From positions 1-31,435 of the forward strand of contig JBBKWJ010000051.1 of assembly GCA_037968895.1 (NCBI GenBank): a stretch of 31,435 nt of DNA, written 5' to 3'. The stretch is from JBBKWJ01 sp037968895 (GTDB lineage: Bacteria; Actinomycetota; Acidimicrobiia; Acidimicrobiales; SZUA-35). The position numbers and the translations under genes were made by a program. The notes under the pieces are model-generated. The model saw nothing but the letters and a program-made list of their open reading frames with translations. It had not been told where the DNA came from and did no database searches. Positions 7,828 through 14,742 of the stretch are shown here, piece by piece (the stretch's first letter is position 1; every line of letters starts with the position of its first letter).

Positions 7828-8754
7828 TTAGCTCAGTCGGCTTCGTGATGCGAGCAGCATTGCGCCACCGGCGGCAAGGAGCGACATCGCAGCAAACACT
7901 GTCGATGAGGTTGTCGTTCCGGTCACGGGCAACGTTGATGGGCCCTTAGGGTCCTGCGCAACTGTCGTCGAGCCTTCGACCACAGGGGTGATGGTCGTCG
8001 TCACATCGATGGCGTTCGTGTCGCCGTCTCTAGTGACGGTCGGGCCTGCAGGTGCAACAGGCTCGGTGGTGACCGGCTGATCAACGGTTGTGTCGCAGGT
8101 GCCGTCGCTGTTTGGTTCGACTGCATCGCCGTCGGCGTCTTCGCCGCAGTCAACGGTTGTGTCGCAGGTGCCGTCGCTGTTTGGTTCGACTGCATCGCCG
8201 TCGGTGTCTTCGCCGCAGTCAACGGTTGAAGGTACTGGTGCGGTTTGGTTCCAGCACAACGTTACGCCGGTGGCGTGGACGCTGTTTGGTGAACCGTCAT
8301 CGTTGATATCGGGACGGAAGTGGCCACGAATCGCAACAACGCTAGTAGGAAGCTCGACGGTGCCGAGCGGACCGGTCCAGGACGCGACGGCCAGATAGTC
8401 GGGAACATCTTCCGTTGGGATCGATCTCGCAACGACGTCGCCAGCGGCGTTGAGGAACTCAAGCTCCCAGCGTTCTGAGGTCTGGAAAACGTTCACGCGG
8501 TTTGGGTATCCATCGCGGGACGTGGCGGACGTGATCTCAACAGGACCGGCGGGAATGTTGATCGGTAAGATGTCGGTATAGGGATTGGCGACGAAGCCGC
8601 TGATCTCTCGGATCAGCAACGTATCGCTGAAGCCAGAGGAGACGCAGACTTCAGTCGTCTCTTGTGCTTGCGCAGCTGAGCTGGCCATAAGGCCAACAGC
8701 AGCAGTAGCAACGACGGCTAGCGCGGCGAAGCTCCGGGTGAGTCGTGTGAACAT
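7828..8754 (-). CDS. Secreted LPVTG-anchored surface protein with duplicated 23-residue unit
   Basis: The ATG at 8754 is chosen because GGAAGG lies four bases upstream; the product is 308 residues. Seen: a signal peptide (basic MFTRLTR, hydrophobic core, AQA about residues 28-30), an extracellular part of about 180 residues with two cysteines, and two nearly identical 23-residue units containing CGED, DGDAVEPNSDG and CDT. A Thr/Pro-rich linker, LPVTG at 275-279, a hydrophobic stretch and a basic SRSRLS tail follow. This is the layout of sortase-anchored wall proteins. The acidic repeat recalls calcium-binding DxDGD repeats such as thrombospondin type 3, which is only a resemblance. No sortase gene is in the window. 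The ectodomain function is unknown to me. Confidence 0.85.
   Translation of the reverse strand: MFTRLTRSFAALAVVATAAVGLMASSAAQAQETTEVCVSSGFSDTLLIREISGFVANPYTDILPINIPAGPVEITSATSRDGYPNRVNVFQTSERWELEFLNAAGDVVARSIPTEDVPDYLAVASWTGPLGTVELPTSVVAIRGHFRPDINDDGSPNSVHATGVTLCWNQTAPVPSTVDCGEDTDGDAVEPNSDGTCDTTVDCGEDADGDAVEPNSDGTCDTTVDQPVTTEPVAPAGPTVTRDGDTNAIDVTTTITPVVEGSTTVAQDPKGPSTLPVTGTTTSSTVFAAMSLLAAGGAMLLASRSRLS
8081..8218. repeat. Tandem duplication, 2 x 69 bp
   Basis: Units 8081-8149 and 8150-8218 are identical except for one base, which changes Thr to Ala in the encoded protein. A partial third copy of about 10 bp starts at 8219. The 69-bp period keeps the frame and encodes the duplicated 23-residue unit of the LPVTG protein. 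Confidence 0.95.
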
Positions 8755-8928
8755 TGTGCCTTCCAATACGGTCTTGAAAACGGTCGCCCGAGGTCTTCAC
8801 CATCGGTGATATCTCGATGCTTAGACGTCCACGTCGATGCGACGCACAGATCTGGGCATTGGGGGACGACTCTATCAGCAGAAGTGCTCAGTGAAATGAC
8901 AATTCCTCTGGCCTGGGAGTTCTGTTGT
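8755..8928 (-). promoter_or_regulatory. Leader and upstream region of the LPVTG gene
   Basis: This is the largest gap in the window at 174 bp. It contains the ribosome binding site GGAAGG before 8754 and a perfect short palindrome TCACC-ATC-GGTGA at 8797-8809. The promoter could lie further upstream near 8868-8900, where TTGTCA and TGATAG occur with a rather long 19-bp spacing. No open frame or RNA gene is evident. Confidence 0.35.
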
Positions 8929-9564
8929 TCAGGCCGGCTGAACCTTGGAGGCGCCTCCGGTTAGTGCGTCAAATAGGTCGCCTACCTTGGCGTCGAGTGA
9001 CTCAGGCGTCCCGTCATTGTTGATGACATAGTCGGCGATAGCTCGGCGCTGCTCGTCAGTGGCCTGACTTGCGATACGGGCTTTTGCGTCGGCTGCCGAC
9101 ATCCCGCGGCCTTCGAGGCGGTCGAGCCTGGTGCGAAGGGATGCCTCGACCACAATGACCTTGGAGTAGAGCCCAAGACCAAGCTTGCCCTCGACGAGCA
9201 CGGCGAGGTCAAGGACGACGAGAGGAGTAGTGGCTGGTGTGTTAGCCACGATCCAAGCCAGCTCACGGTTGATCGCGGGATAAGAAATCGCCGTAAGTTT
9301 GTCGAGTTGATTCTGGTCTCCGAACACGATCGCACCGAGCGCGGCTCGGTCTATGCCCCCAGCTCCGTCGTCGACCGACTCGCCAAACAGTTGGATGACC
9401 TGCGTTACTGCGGCGCCGCCCGGCTCAAGGATTGCCCGACCGAGCGCATCGCCGTCAGCGATGACTGCGCCCCGGCTCGCGAACATCGCCGCCGCAGTAC
9501 TCTTGCCGACACCGATACCTCCAGTGAGTCCGACGACGGTCGGTGATGGTGTTTTGCTGCTCAT
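8929..9564 (-). CDS. coaE: Dephospho-CoA kinase
   Basis: CoaE phosphorylates dephospho-CoA at the 3'-ribose hydroxyl in the last step of coenzyme A synthesis. From the ATG at 9564 the product is 211 residues, the usual bacterial length. Seen: the P-loop GGIGVGKS at 15-22, DGDALGR shortly after residue 35, a VVLDLAVLVEGKLG segment in the middle, and a C-terminal region with RIASQATDEQRRAIADYVINNDG, the lid/QxxxxxR region of the family. A GTG three codons earlier (9573) is an alternative start. No clear ribosome binding site is visible. A 19-bp palindrome sits just upstream at 9572-9590. Some actinobacterial CoaE proteins carry a C-terminal GrpB-like extension; this one does not. Confidence 0.94.
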   Translation of the reverse strand: MSSKTPSPTVVGLTGGIGVGKSTAAAMFASRGAVIADGDALGRAILEPGGAAVTQVIQLFGESVDDGAGGIDRAALGAIVFGDQNQLDKLTAISYPAINRELAWIVANTPATTPLVVLDLAVLVEGKLGLGLYSKVIVVEASLRTRLDRLEGRGMSAADAKARIASQATDEQRRAIADYVINNDGTPESLDAKVGDLFDALTGGASKVQPA

Positions 9565-9571
9565 GCGTGAC

Positions 9572-9590
9572 ACGGTAGTTCTTCTACCGT
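9572..9590. promoter_or_regulatory. Perfect 19-bp palindrome in the coaE/amidohydrolase divergent promoter
   Basis: ACGGTAG (9572-9578) and CTACCGT (9584-9590) are exact inverted repeats around TTCTT. The element lies 7 bp from the coaE ATG and 36 bp from the amidohydrolase ATG, inside a 62-bp divergent spacer. It could be a dimeric repressor operator or an RNA hairpin in the coaE leader. There is no T-tract suggesting a terminator. Confidence 0.5.
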
Positions 9591-9626
9591 TTGCCAAACC
9601 CAACGCATGCGTCAACACTTGCGCCC

Positions 9627-10841
9627 ATGACCAGACTCGTATTGCGTGGCGGATCAGTATTCGACGGAACGGGTGCAGCCCCCATTGTGCAAGACGTCGC
9701 CTTCGAAGACGGTCGCGTTGTAGCGATCGATCAAGGCCTTGGTGGTGATGAAGTAGTTGACTGTGCTGGAAAGACCGTGATCCCAGGGCTAATCGACTGC
9801 CATGTGCACTTCATGGTTGACGGCAACTTCAGCGCTGCCGCCTACGCCCAAACCCCGTTCTCGTACAACTTTTATGCGGCCGCCCAGCACATGAAACGAA
9901 CGCTCGACGTTGGGGTCACGACCGTTCGGGAGGCAGGCGGCGCTGATCTTGGCGTGAAGGAGGCACAGGAGAATGGCCTGATTGAAGGGCCCCGGATGCA
10001 GATCTCGATCACGATCCTGAGCCAGACCGGAGGCCATGGCGATAGCTGGGAAGTCTGTGGCGCCCACATGCCGGGAATGATGGACTGCCATCCCGGCCGC
10101 CCGACCAACATCGTTGACGGTCCAGAGGAGATGCGGCGCAAGGTCAGAGAACTCGTACGGGCTGGTGCCGATGTGATCAAGGTCTGCACGTCTGGTGGTG
10201 TCATTTCGCCGCGTGATGATCCTCAACACGCCCACTATCAAGATGATGAGCTCGACATGCTCGTCGCCGAGGCGACAGCGGCCCACCTCTTTGTGATGGC
10301 GCACGCTCAAGCGACCACCGGCATCAAATCGGCAATTCGGGCCGGAATTCGATCGATCGAGCACGGTATTTATCTCGACGATGAGGCAATCCAGATGATG
10401 CTCGATGCGGGCACGTACCTGGTTCCGACGCTTATTGCCCCGCAGGGGGTGCTTGATGCAGTCGACCGCGGTATCGAGGTTCCGGCATACGCAATCGAGA
10501 AGACGAAACAGGTTATTGATGTCCACCGCGACTCGATCCGTAAGGCAATTGATGCTGGCGTCAAGATCGCAATGGGCACGGACTCCGGCGTGACCCCACA
10601 CGGTCAGAACCTTCGAGAACTGGCCTTTATGGCCGACCTTGGAATGTCCAACAGCGACGTTCTTGTTGCGTCGACCCGGACGGCAGCACAGCTCATGGGA
10701 ATTGAGGAAGAGGTTGGCACCCTGGCTGTCGGGCTCGCGGCTGATGCCGTCGTACTCGACGGCGTATCACTCGATGTCAGCGATCTCCTGCCCAGAGTTT
10801 CCGCGGTGTATCAGGCTGGTGTGCGGGTCGTTCGCGATTAG
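9627..10841 (+). CDS. Amidohydrolase family protein (prolidase/imidazolonepropionase-like)
   Basis: From the ATG at 9627 the product is 404 residues; a TTG start at 9591 would add 12 residues without support. Seen: an N-terminal beta-sandwich segment (LVLRGGSVFDGTG), the metal-binding DCHVHF with His59 and His61, a probable carboxylated Lys185 in VIKVCTSGG, His226 in MAHAQ, His246 in SIEHG and Asp319 in GTDSG. This is a full binuclear metal site. The overall pattern fits the Xaa-Pro/N-acyl amino acid hydrolysing branch of the amidohydrolase superfamily, cytosolic here because no signal peptide is present. The exact substrate is not determinable. Its TAG stop overlaps by four bases with the stop of the convergent DUF2855 gene. 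Confidence 0.9.
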   Translation: MTRLVLRGGSVFDGTGAAPIVQDVAFEDGRVVAIDQGLGGDEVVDCAGKTVIPGLIDCHVHFMVDGNFSAAAYAQTPFSYNFYAAAQHMKRTLDVGVTTVREAGGADLGVKEAQENGLIEGPRMQISITILSQTGGHGDSWEVCGAHMPGMMDCHPGRPTNIVDGPEEMRRKVRELVRAGADVIKVCTSGGVISPRDDPQHAHYQDDELDMLVAEATAAHLFVMAHAQATTGIKSAIRAGIRSIEHGIYLDDEAIQMMLDAGTYLVPTLIAPQGVLDAVDRGIEVPAYAIEKTKQVIDVHRDSIRKAIDAGVKIAMGTDSGVTPHGQNLRELAFMADLGMSNSDVLVASTRTAAQLMGIEEEVGTLAVGLAADAVVLDGVSLDVSDLLPRVSAVYQAGVRVVRD

Positions 10842-11938
10842 GGGCGCATGATGAGGCCGACCGAGGGGTCGGCCGTGCCGTCGAGAACTGCGAGGTATGC
10901 GGCTTCAGTTGCAGCCGCACCATCCTGTTCGTCAACTTCAAGGAGCGATGCGACAGCCTCCACAAACGGGTCCCAAGAAGCAGCTACCCGCTCATCGAGC
11001 CCGGCGCCTCCCCACTCGGCGGCACGCTTCGCAATCTGGCTTGGAGCGAAGAACATCTCAGGCTTCGGCCCAGGCAGGCTGGCGCCGCCACCGGTTGCGT
11101 CCCAGTGAGTCGCGCCCACCATGAGGTCAAACTTGAGGCCGGGCGCACCATTGTGGATTGCCGCCCGGATCTCGGCGTTGCCTGACATATCGACGTAGGC
11201 CACGTCGCCCTGGAGGAGCGAGGCGTCGTCAGAGGCCAACGAGTCGTAGGTGACCACATCGTCGTACCAGCCGAGTCCTTCGACGAATTCGACGTTGGAG
11301 GCGGAGGTGAGCCCGACTGCTCGTATGCCCCGTTGGTGGAGGCAGAAGGCAAGGCCAAACGCCGTCTTGCTCGAAGCGCTCGAAATGAGCACAGTGTCTG
11401 CGCCGAAGAAGTCGTTGTCGGCGAAATAGTCGTCGATGAAAAATGACGTGGTGAAAAGCGGCCGAAGCAAGCTCTGGATGGGTTCGAGATCGGCGCTGTA
11501 GCTCGGGTCGCTCGTGGTCTTTGAGTAGTTGTTGTAGACCGCGGCGAGGTGACTTCGGTGGGCGGCCCCATCGGTGAAGCCTCGCTGGCTCACCTTGGTC
11601 GGCTCGACGACAAGGTGCGTTGCGGTTGGCCAGTAGCCGTAGAAGCGATCGCCAACGGCGATGCCGTCCACAGTCGATTCGATGGCATCGGCAAAGCCCC
11701 AGACCGGTACCTTGCCCCACCCTTCTTCGGCGGGGAAGAAGTCCCAGTACTGCATCGCCGCTCCCATGACCGCGTACGTTGCGTTGTTGGCTGTCATAGC
11801 GAATGAGTCGATGGCGAACCGGACCTTGCCGGCTTCGAGCGGCGCCTCTGGCAATTCGTTGAGGTCAACTCGGGTTTGGTGAAGGTCGGCCTTGTTAACG
11901 AGCAGGTCCCATGTCTGAGTCACTTTGTCTTGAACCAT
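10838..11938 (-). CDS. DUF2855 family protein
   Basis: The ATG at 11938 is preceded by AAGAAGGGG at good distance, giving 366 residues. I recognise the DUF2855 family from the opening VRFAIDSFAMTANNATYAVMG segment, the RFYGYWPTATHL and RPLFTTSFFIDDY segments, and the TVLISSASSKTA stretch in the middle. The last resembles a Rossmann-type glycine/serine-rich loop; the overall layout recalls zinc-less MDR quinone oxidoreductases. Known: the family is uncharacterised, so no reaction can be given. It lies 65 bp downstream of the MocR-type regulator on the same strand and could be cotranscribed with it. It overlaps tail to tail with the amidohydrolase gene. Confidence 0.85.
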   Translation of the reverse strand: MVQDKVTQTWDLLVNKADLHQTRVDLNELPEAPLEAGKVRFAIDSFAMTANNATYAVMGAAMQYWDFFPAEEGWGKVPVWGFADAIESTVDGIAVGDRFYGYWPTATHLVVEPTKVSQRGFTDGAAHRSHLAAVYNNYSKTTSDPSYSADLEPIQSLLRPLFTTSFFIDDYFADNDFFGADTVLISSASSKTAFGLAFCLHQRGIRAVGLTSASNVEFVEGLGWYDDVVTYDSLASDDASLLQGDVAYVDMSGNAEIRAAIHNGAPGLKFDLMVGATHWDATGGGASLPGPKPEMFFAPSQIAKRAAEWGGAGLDERVAASWDPFVEAVASLLEVDEQDGAAATEAAYLAVLDGTADPSVGLIMRP

Positions 11939-12003
11939 AGATGGCCCCTTCTTGTCGAGTGTGACCACGCTAGTAGTCGGGCGGTTGGTTGGCGAAAACA
12001 GCC

Positions 12004-13344
12004 CTATCGAGAGCCGGTTATTGATGCTGCTGCGACGATCTTCGTTGCGATGTCGTCGAAGCCTTCTCGGAGATACGCCGTAGTCACCCGAAGGTGCTCG
12101 TCGGTTGTCGCAACTCGAAACGGTTCTCCTGGAGCGACACCGATTCCTTGGGCGGCGAGTGCGACCGTGGCTAACTGCTCTCGTTCGACCGGCACCCACA
12201 TGTTGAGGCCGCTCCCGGCATTGATGGTGATCCCTCTTGCATCGAGTTCGTTAGCAAGCTTGTCGCGACGGTCCTGGTAAACCGAAGCAGCGTTAGCGAT
12301 GGCCGCGTCGACCTCTCGGCTGCGCAGCATTTCGAGGAGAATTCGTTGGAGAAGGCGGCTCGTCCAACCGGGCCCAAGCTGGCGGCGCTCGTTGATGTCT
12401 TTTATCGCGGCGGCTGGCCCAGACAGCGCGGCGATGCGAAGGTCGGGACCATAGGTTTTCGAGAAACTGTGAATGCGAAAAACGCGATCTGGAAGTTTCG
12501 AGCCAAGACTCACAACCGGATGATCGACCGAGGCGGCGGCGTGATCGTCCTCGATGAGGATCGTCGATGTTGGCGCAAGCAAGTCGGCGATGGCGGCGGC
12601 TCGTTTTGGCGTGAGCGAGATTCCAGTCGGGTTGTGGGCACTCGTCTGGATAATCATCGCGGTTGGAGTGTGCTGCATTGCGTCGGTAAGTGCATCGAGC
12701 CTTGGACCCTCCTCGTCCAGGGGAACACCAATGACCAGAGCCCCAGCGAGCTCGAGGAGGTCTAGCAGGAGGGGGTAGGTCGGGTCTTCAACAATGACTC
12801 TGTCGCCTAGCTTCACCGTCGAACGAATGATTCTGTCTAGGCCGTCGTTGGCTCCATCAACAACAGCAATCGAGGGAGCGTCGTAGGGCCAGCGCTCGCG
12901 GAGGGCGTCTTCGAGCGGCCCCAACACTGGTGGGTCAAGGTATGAGGTGAGCTCAAGGCCTGAGTTGATGCGCTCCAGGATGGGTTCGAGCCGGGGGAGG
13001 AGCTGAGGGTCTGGGGTTCCGGTGCTGAGGTCGAGCGCCAGTGTTCCGGTAGGCATCGGCACACGCCAATACCGCTTCGGATTGTTGTGAGCGGTGTGGC
13101 GCACCGTTGTGCCCCGACGGCGGTCGGTGTCGATCATCTGGTGGGTCCGCAGAATTGTCCACGCGTCTGCGACCGTTGATGAGCTGACGCCGAGCGCGGC
13201 TGCAACTTGGCGAATCGGCGGCAGCTTTTCGCCTGGTTCAATCGAGGTGCTACTGATCATGGCGCCGATCGCCATAGCGACCCCATCTGCAGTGCGCGAG
13301 GTGACGTCGGTGGCCAATTGTTCGAGAAGTTTTGAATACAACAA
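12004..13344 (-). CDS. MocR/GabR-type transcriptional regulator (GntR wHTH + aminotransferase fold)
   Basis: The 446-residue protein joins an N-terminal GntR-type winged helix (residues 1-82, with GEKLPPIRQVAAALGVSSSTVADAW as recognition region) to a fold-type I aminotransferase domain. In the latter, NPTG (238-241), EDDHAA (265-270) and the SFSKTYGPDLR segment with Lys296 mark the PLP site. Known: such regulators (GabR, TauR, PdxR) sense PLP-bound substrates and control neighbouring aminotransferase genes. It is divergent from exactly such a gene at 13419. Translation starts at TTG; two adjacent TTG codons (13344 and 13341) follow AAGAGG, and the second has the better spacing of seven. The inferred ligand is the substrate amine of the divergent operon. 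Confidence 0.9.
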   Translation of the reverse strand: MLYSKLLEQLATDVTSRTADGVAMAIGAMISSTSIEPGEKLPPIRQVAAALGVSSSTVADAWTILRTHQMIDTDRRRGTTVRHTAHNNPKRYWRVPMPTGTLALDLSTGTPDPQLLPRLEPILERINSGLELTSYLDPPVLGPLEDALRERWPYDAPSIAVVDGANDGLDRIIRSTVKLGDRVIVEDPTYPLLLDLLELAGALVIGVPLDEEGPRLDALTDAMQHTPTAMIIQTSAHNPTGISLTPKRAAAIADLLAPTSTILIEDDHAAASVDHPVVSLGSKLPDRVFRIHSFSKTYGPDLRIAALSGPAAAIKDINERRQLGPGWTSRLLQRILLEMLRSREVDAAIANAASVYQDRRDKLANELDARGITINAGSGLNMWVPVEREQLATVALAAQGIGVAPGEPFRVATTDEHLRVTTAYLREGFDDIATKIVAAASITGSR

Positions 13345-13376
13345 AGAGCCTCTTGTTATGGGATTGCTGAAACAAT

Positions 13377-13408
13377 AGTCTCAGTCTGGCAACGTGACAC
13401 GAAGTCTG
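13377..13408 (+). promoter_or_regulatory. Candidate MocR operator: AGTCT(C/G) direct repeats
   Basis: The divergent spacer holds AGTCTC (13377-13382), AGTCTG (13383-13388) and AGTCTG (13403-13408). The two AGTCTG copies are exactly 20 bp apart, about two helical turns. CTCAG and CTGAG within them also form an inverted pair. The last copy touches the GAGG ribosome binding site (13408-13411) of the aminotransferase gene. MocR regulators of the GabR and TauR type bind direct repeats, so this is a plausible operator. Confidence 0.5.
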
Positions 13409-13418
13409 AGGTGTACCA

Positions 13419-14702
13419 ATGAATAAGGAACTGCTTGAGCGCTACCGACGGGTGATGCCGTCGTTCGTGAGTCCGTACTACGCCGAACCGATCTCGATCG
13501 ATCATGGCGACGGCAGCTACGTCTTCGACCAAGACGGCACGAAGTACCTCGACTTCTTCGGCGGTGTGCTCACCACGATGGTCGGCCACAACAATCCAGC
13601 GGTCACCGCGGCCGTGCAGGCCCAAGCGGGCAAGGTCATGCACACGTCGACGTTGTACCTCTCTGAGCCAATGATCGAGTTGGCCGAAAAGATCGCCGAG
13701 TTGTCTGGCATTCCAGACGCCCGCGTGTTTCTTACGCCTTCTGGTACCGAGGCCAACGACGCAGCCCTTCTCTTCGCCACCTCATACCGCAAGTCAAACC
13801 AGATCCTGGCGATGCGAAATAGCTATCACGGACGCTCCTTCAGCACCCAGGCGATCACCTCGCACAGTTCTTGGTCGTCAACAAGCATCTCAGGGCTGCA
13901 GGTCACGTTCGTCCAGGGTCCGTACCAACTTCGCAGCCCCCACCGTGACCTTGACGCCGACGCCTACACCGAGGTGTGCGTTGATGATCTGACACAGCTA
14001 CTGACAATGACTTCAGCGGGCGACGTTGCGGCGCTGATCGCTGAGCCGATCCAGGGAGTTGGTGGTTTCGCGACACCGCCTGACGGTTTCTTCGGTTCGA
14101 TGAAGAAAGAACTCGACAATCGCGGGATCCTCTACATCTCTGATGAGGTGCAGACCGGGTGGGGCCGCACCGGCGATCACTTCTGGGGATACCAGGCTCA
14201 CGACATCGTGCCAGACATGATCACGTTCGCGAAGGGCGTCGGCAACGGCATCTCCCTGGCCGGCGTCATCGCCCGAGCCGAGATCATGGACACGATCAAG
14301 GTGCTCCAGTTCTCAACCTTCGGTGGCAATCCTCTCTCCGCCGCTAGCGGTCTGGCCACCATCAACTACGTACTCGACAACAACCTTCAGAAGAATGCCA
14401 AGGTGATGGGCGATCGATTCCGAGCAGGACTCGATGCCCTCAAAGCCAAGCACAACTGGATCGCCGAGGTTCGCGGGCGCGGGCTGATGCAGGCCTTCGA
14501 GACCGTCGCCCCCGGTGGCCTAGAGCCGTCGCCAAGTCATGCAACGGCGATGCTCGAAGCAACGAAAGCCCAGGGCCTACTGGTGGGCAAGGGCGGCCTG
14601 TATGGCAATGTGGTGCGTATGGCTCCGATGCTCAACGTCACTGCCGCCGAGATCGACGAGGCGCTAACGGCTATTCATGCCGCCGCCGACACCGTCGAAT
14701 AA
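13419..14702 (+). CDS. Class III PLP-dependent aminotransferase (AGXT2/GABA-type)
   Basis: The 427-residue enzyme belongs to the class III (omega) aminotransferases, which move terminal or beta amino groups onto a keto acid such as pyruvate, glyoxylate or 2-oxoglutarate. Seen: LTPSGTEANDAAL in the phosphate-binding region, the class III signature DEVQTGWGRTG and the PLP-binding Lys272 in FAKGVGNG. The N-terminal YVFDQDGTKYLDFFGGV and the VGHNNP segment match the alanine-glyoxylate aminotransferase 2 branch. GAGG lies seven bases before the ATG. It is divergent from a MocR regulator and followed after 40 bp by mmsA, so the product aldehyde is probably malonate or methylmalonate semialdehyde. 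That points to beta-alanine or beta-aminoisobutyrate as substrate; GABA is an alternative. Confidence 0.9.
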   Translation: MNKELLERYRRVMPSFVSPYYAEPISIDHGDGSYVFDQDGTKYLDFFGGVLTTMVGHNNPAVTAAVQAQAGKVMHTSTLYLSEPMIELAEKIAELSGIPDARVFLTPSGTEANDAALLFATSYRKSNQILAMRNSYHGRSFSTQAITSHSSWSSTSISGLQVTFVQGPYQLRSPHRDLDADAYTEVCVDDLTQLLTMTSAGDVAALIAEPIQGVGGFATPPDGFFGSMKKELDNRGILYISDEVQTGWGRTGDHFWGYQAHDIVPDMITFAKGVGNGISLAGVIARAEIMDTIKVLQFSTFGGNPLSAASGLATINYVLDNNLQKNAKVMGDRFRAGLDALKAKHNWIAEVRGRGLMQAFETVAPGGLEPSPSHATAMLEATKAQGLLVGKGGLYGNVVRMAPMLNVTAAEIDEALTAIHAAADTVE

Positions 14703-14742
14703 TCCAGCCAATTCTCCTGAGTTCAGCGAAAGAAGTAGCAAT

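Noticed and set aside
8001..8398. Long open frames on both strands across the LPVTG repeat region, e.g. plus-strand 8088-8398
   Set aside because: They arise from the in-phase 69-bp repeat and GC-rich codon pattern. The minus-strand frame with signal peptide, LPVTG and ribosome binding site explains the region.
10838..10841. Four-base overlap of stop codons between the amidohydrolase and DUF2855 genes
   Set aside because: Common in compact genomes; it only shows that no terminator separates the pair.
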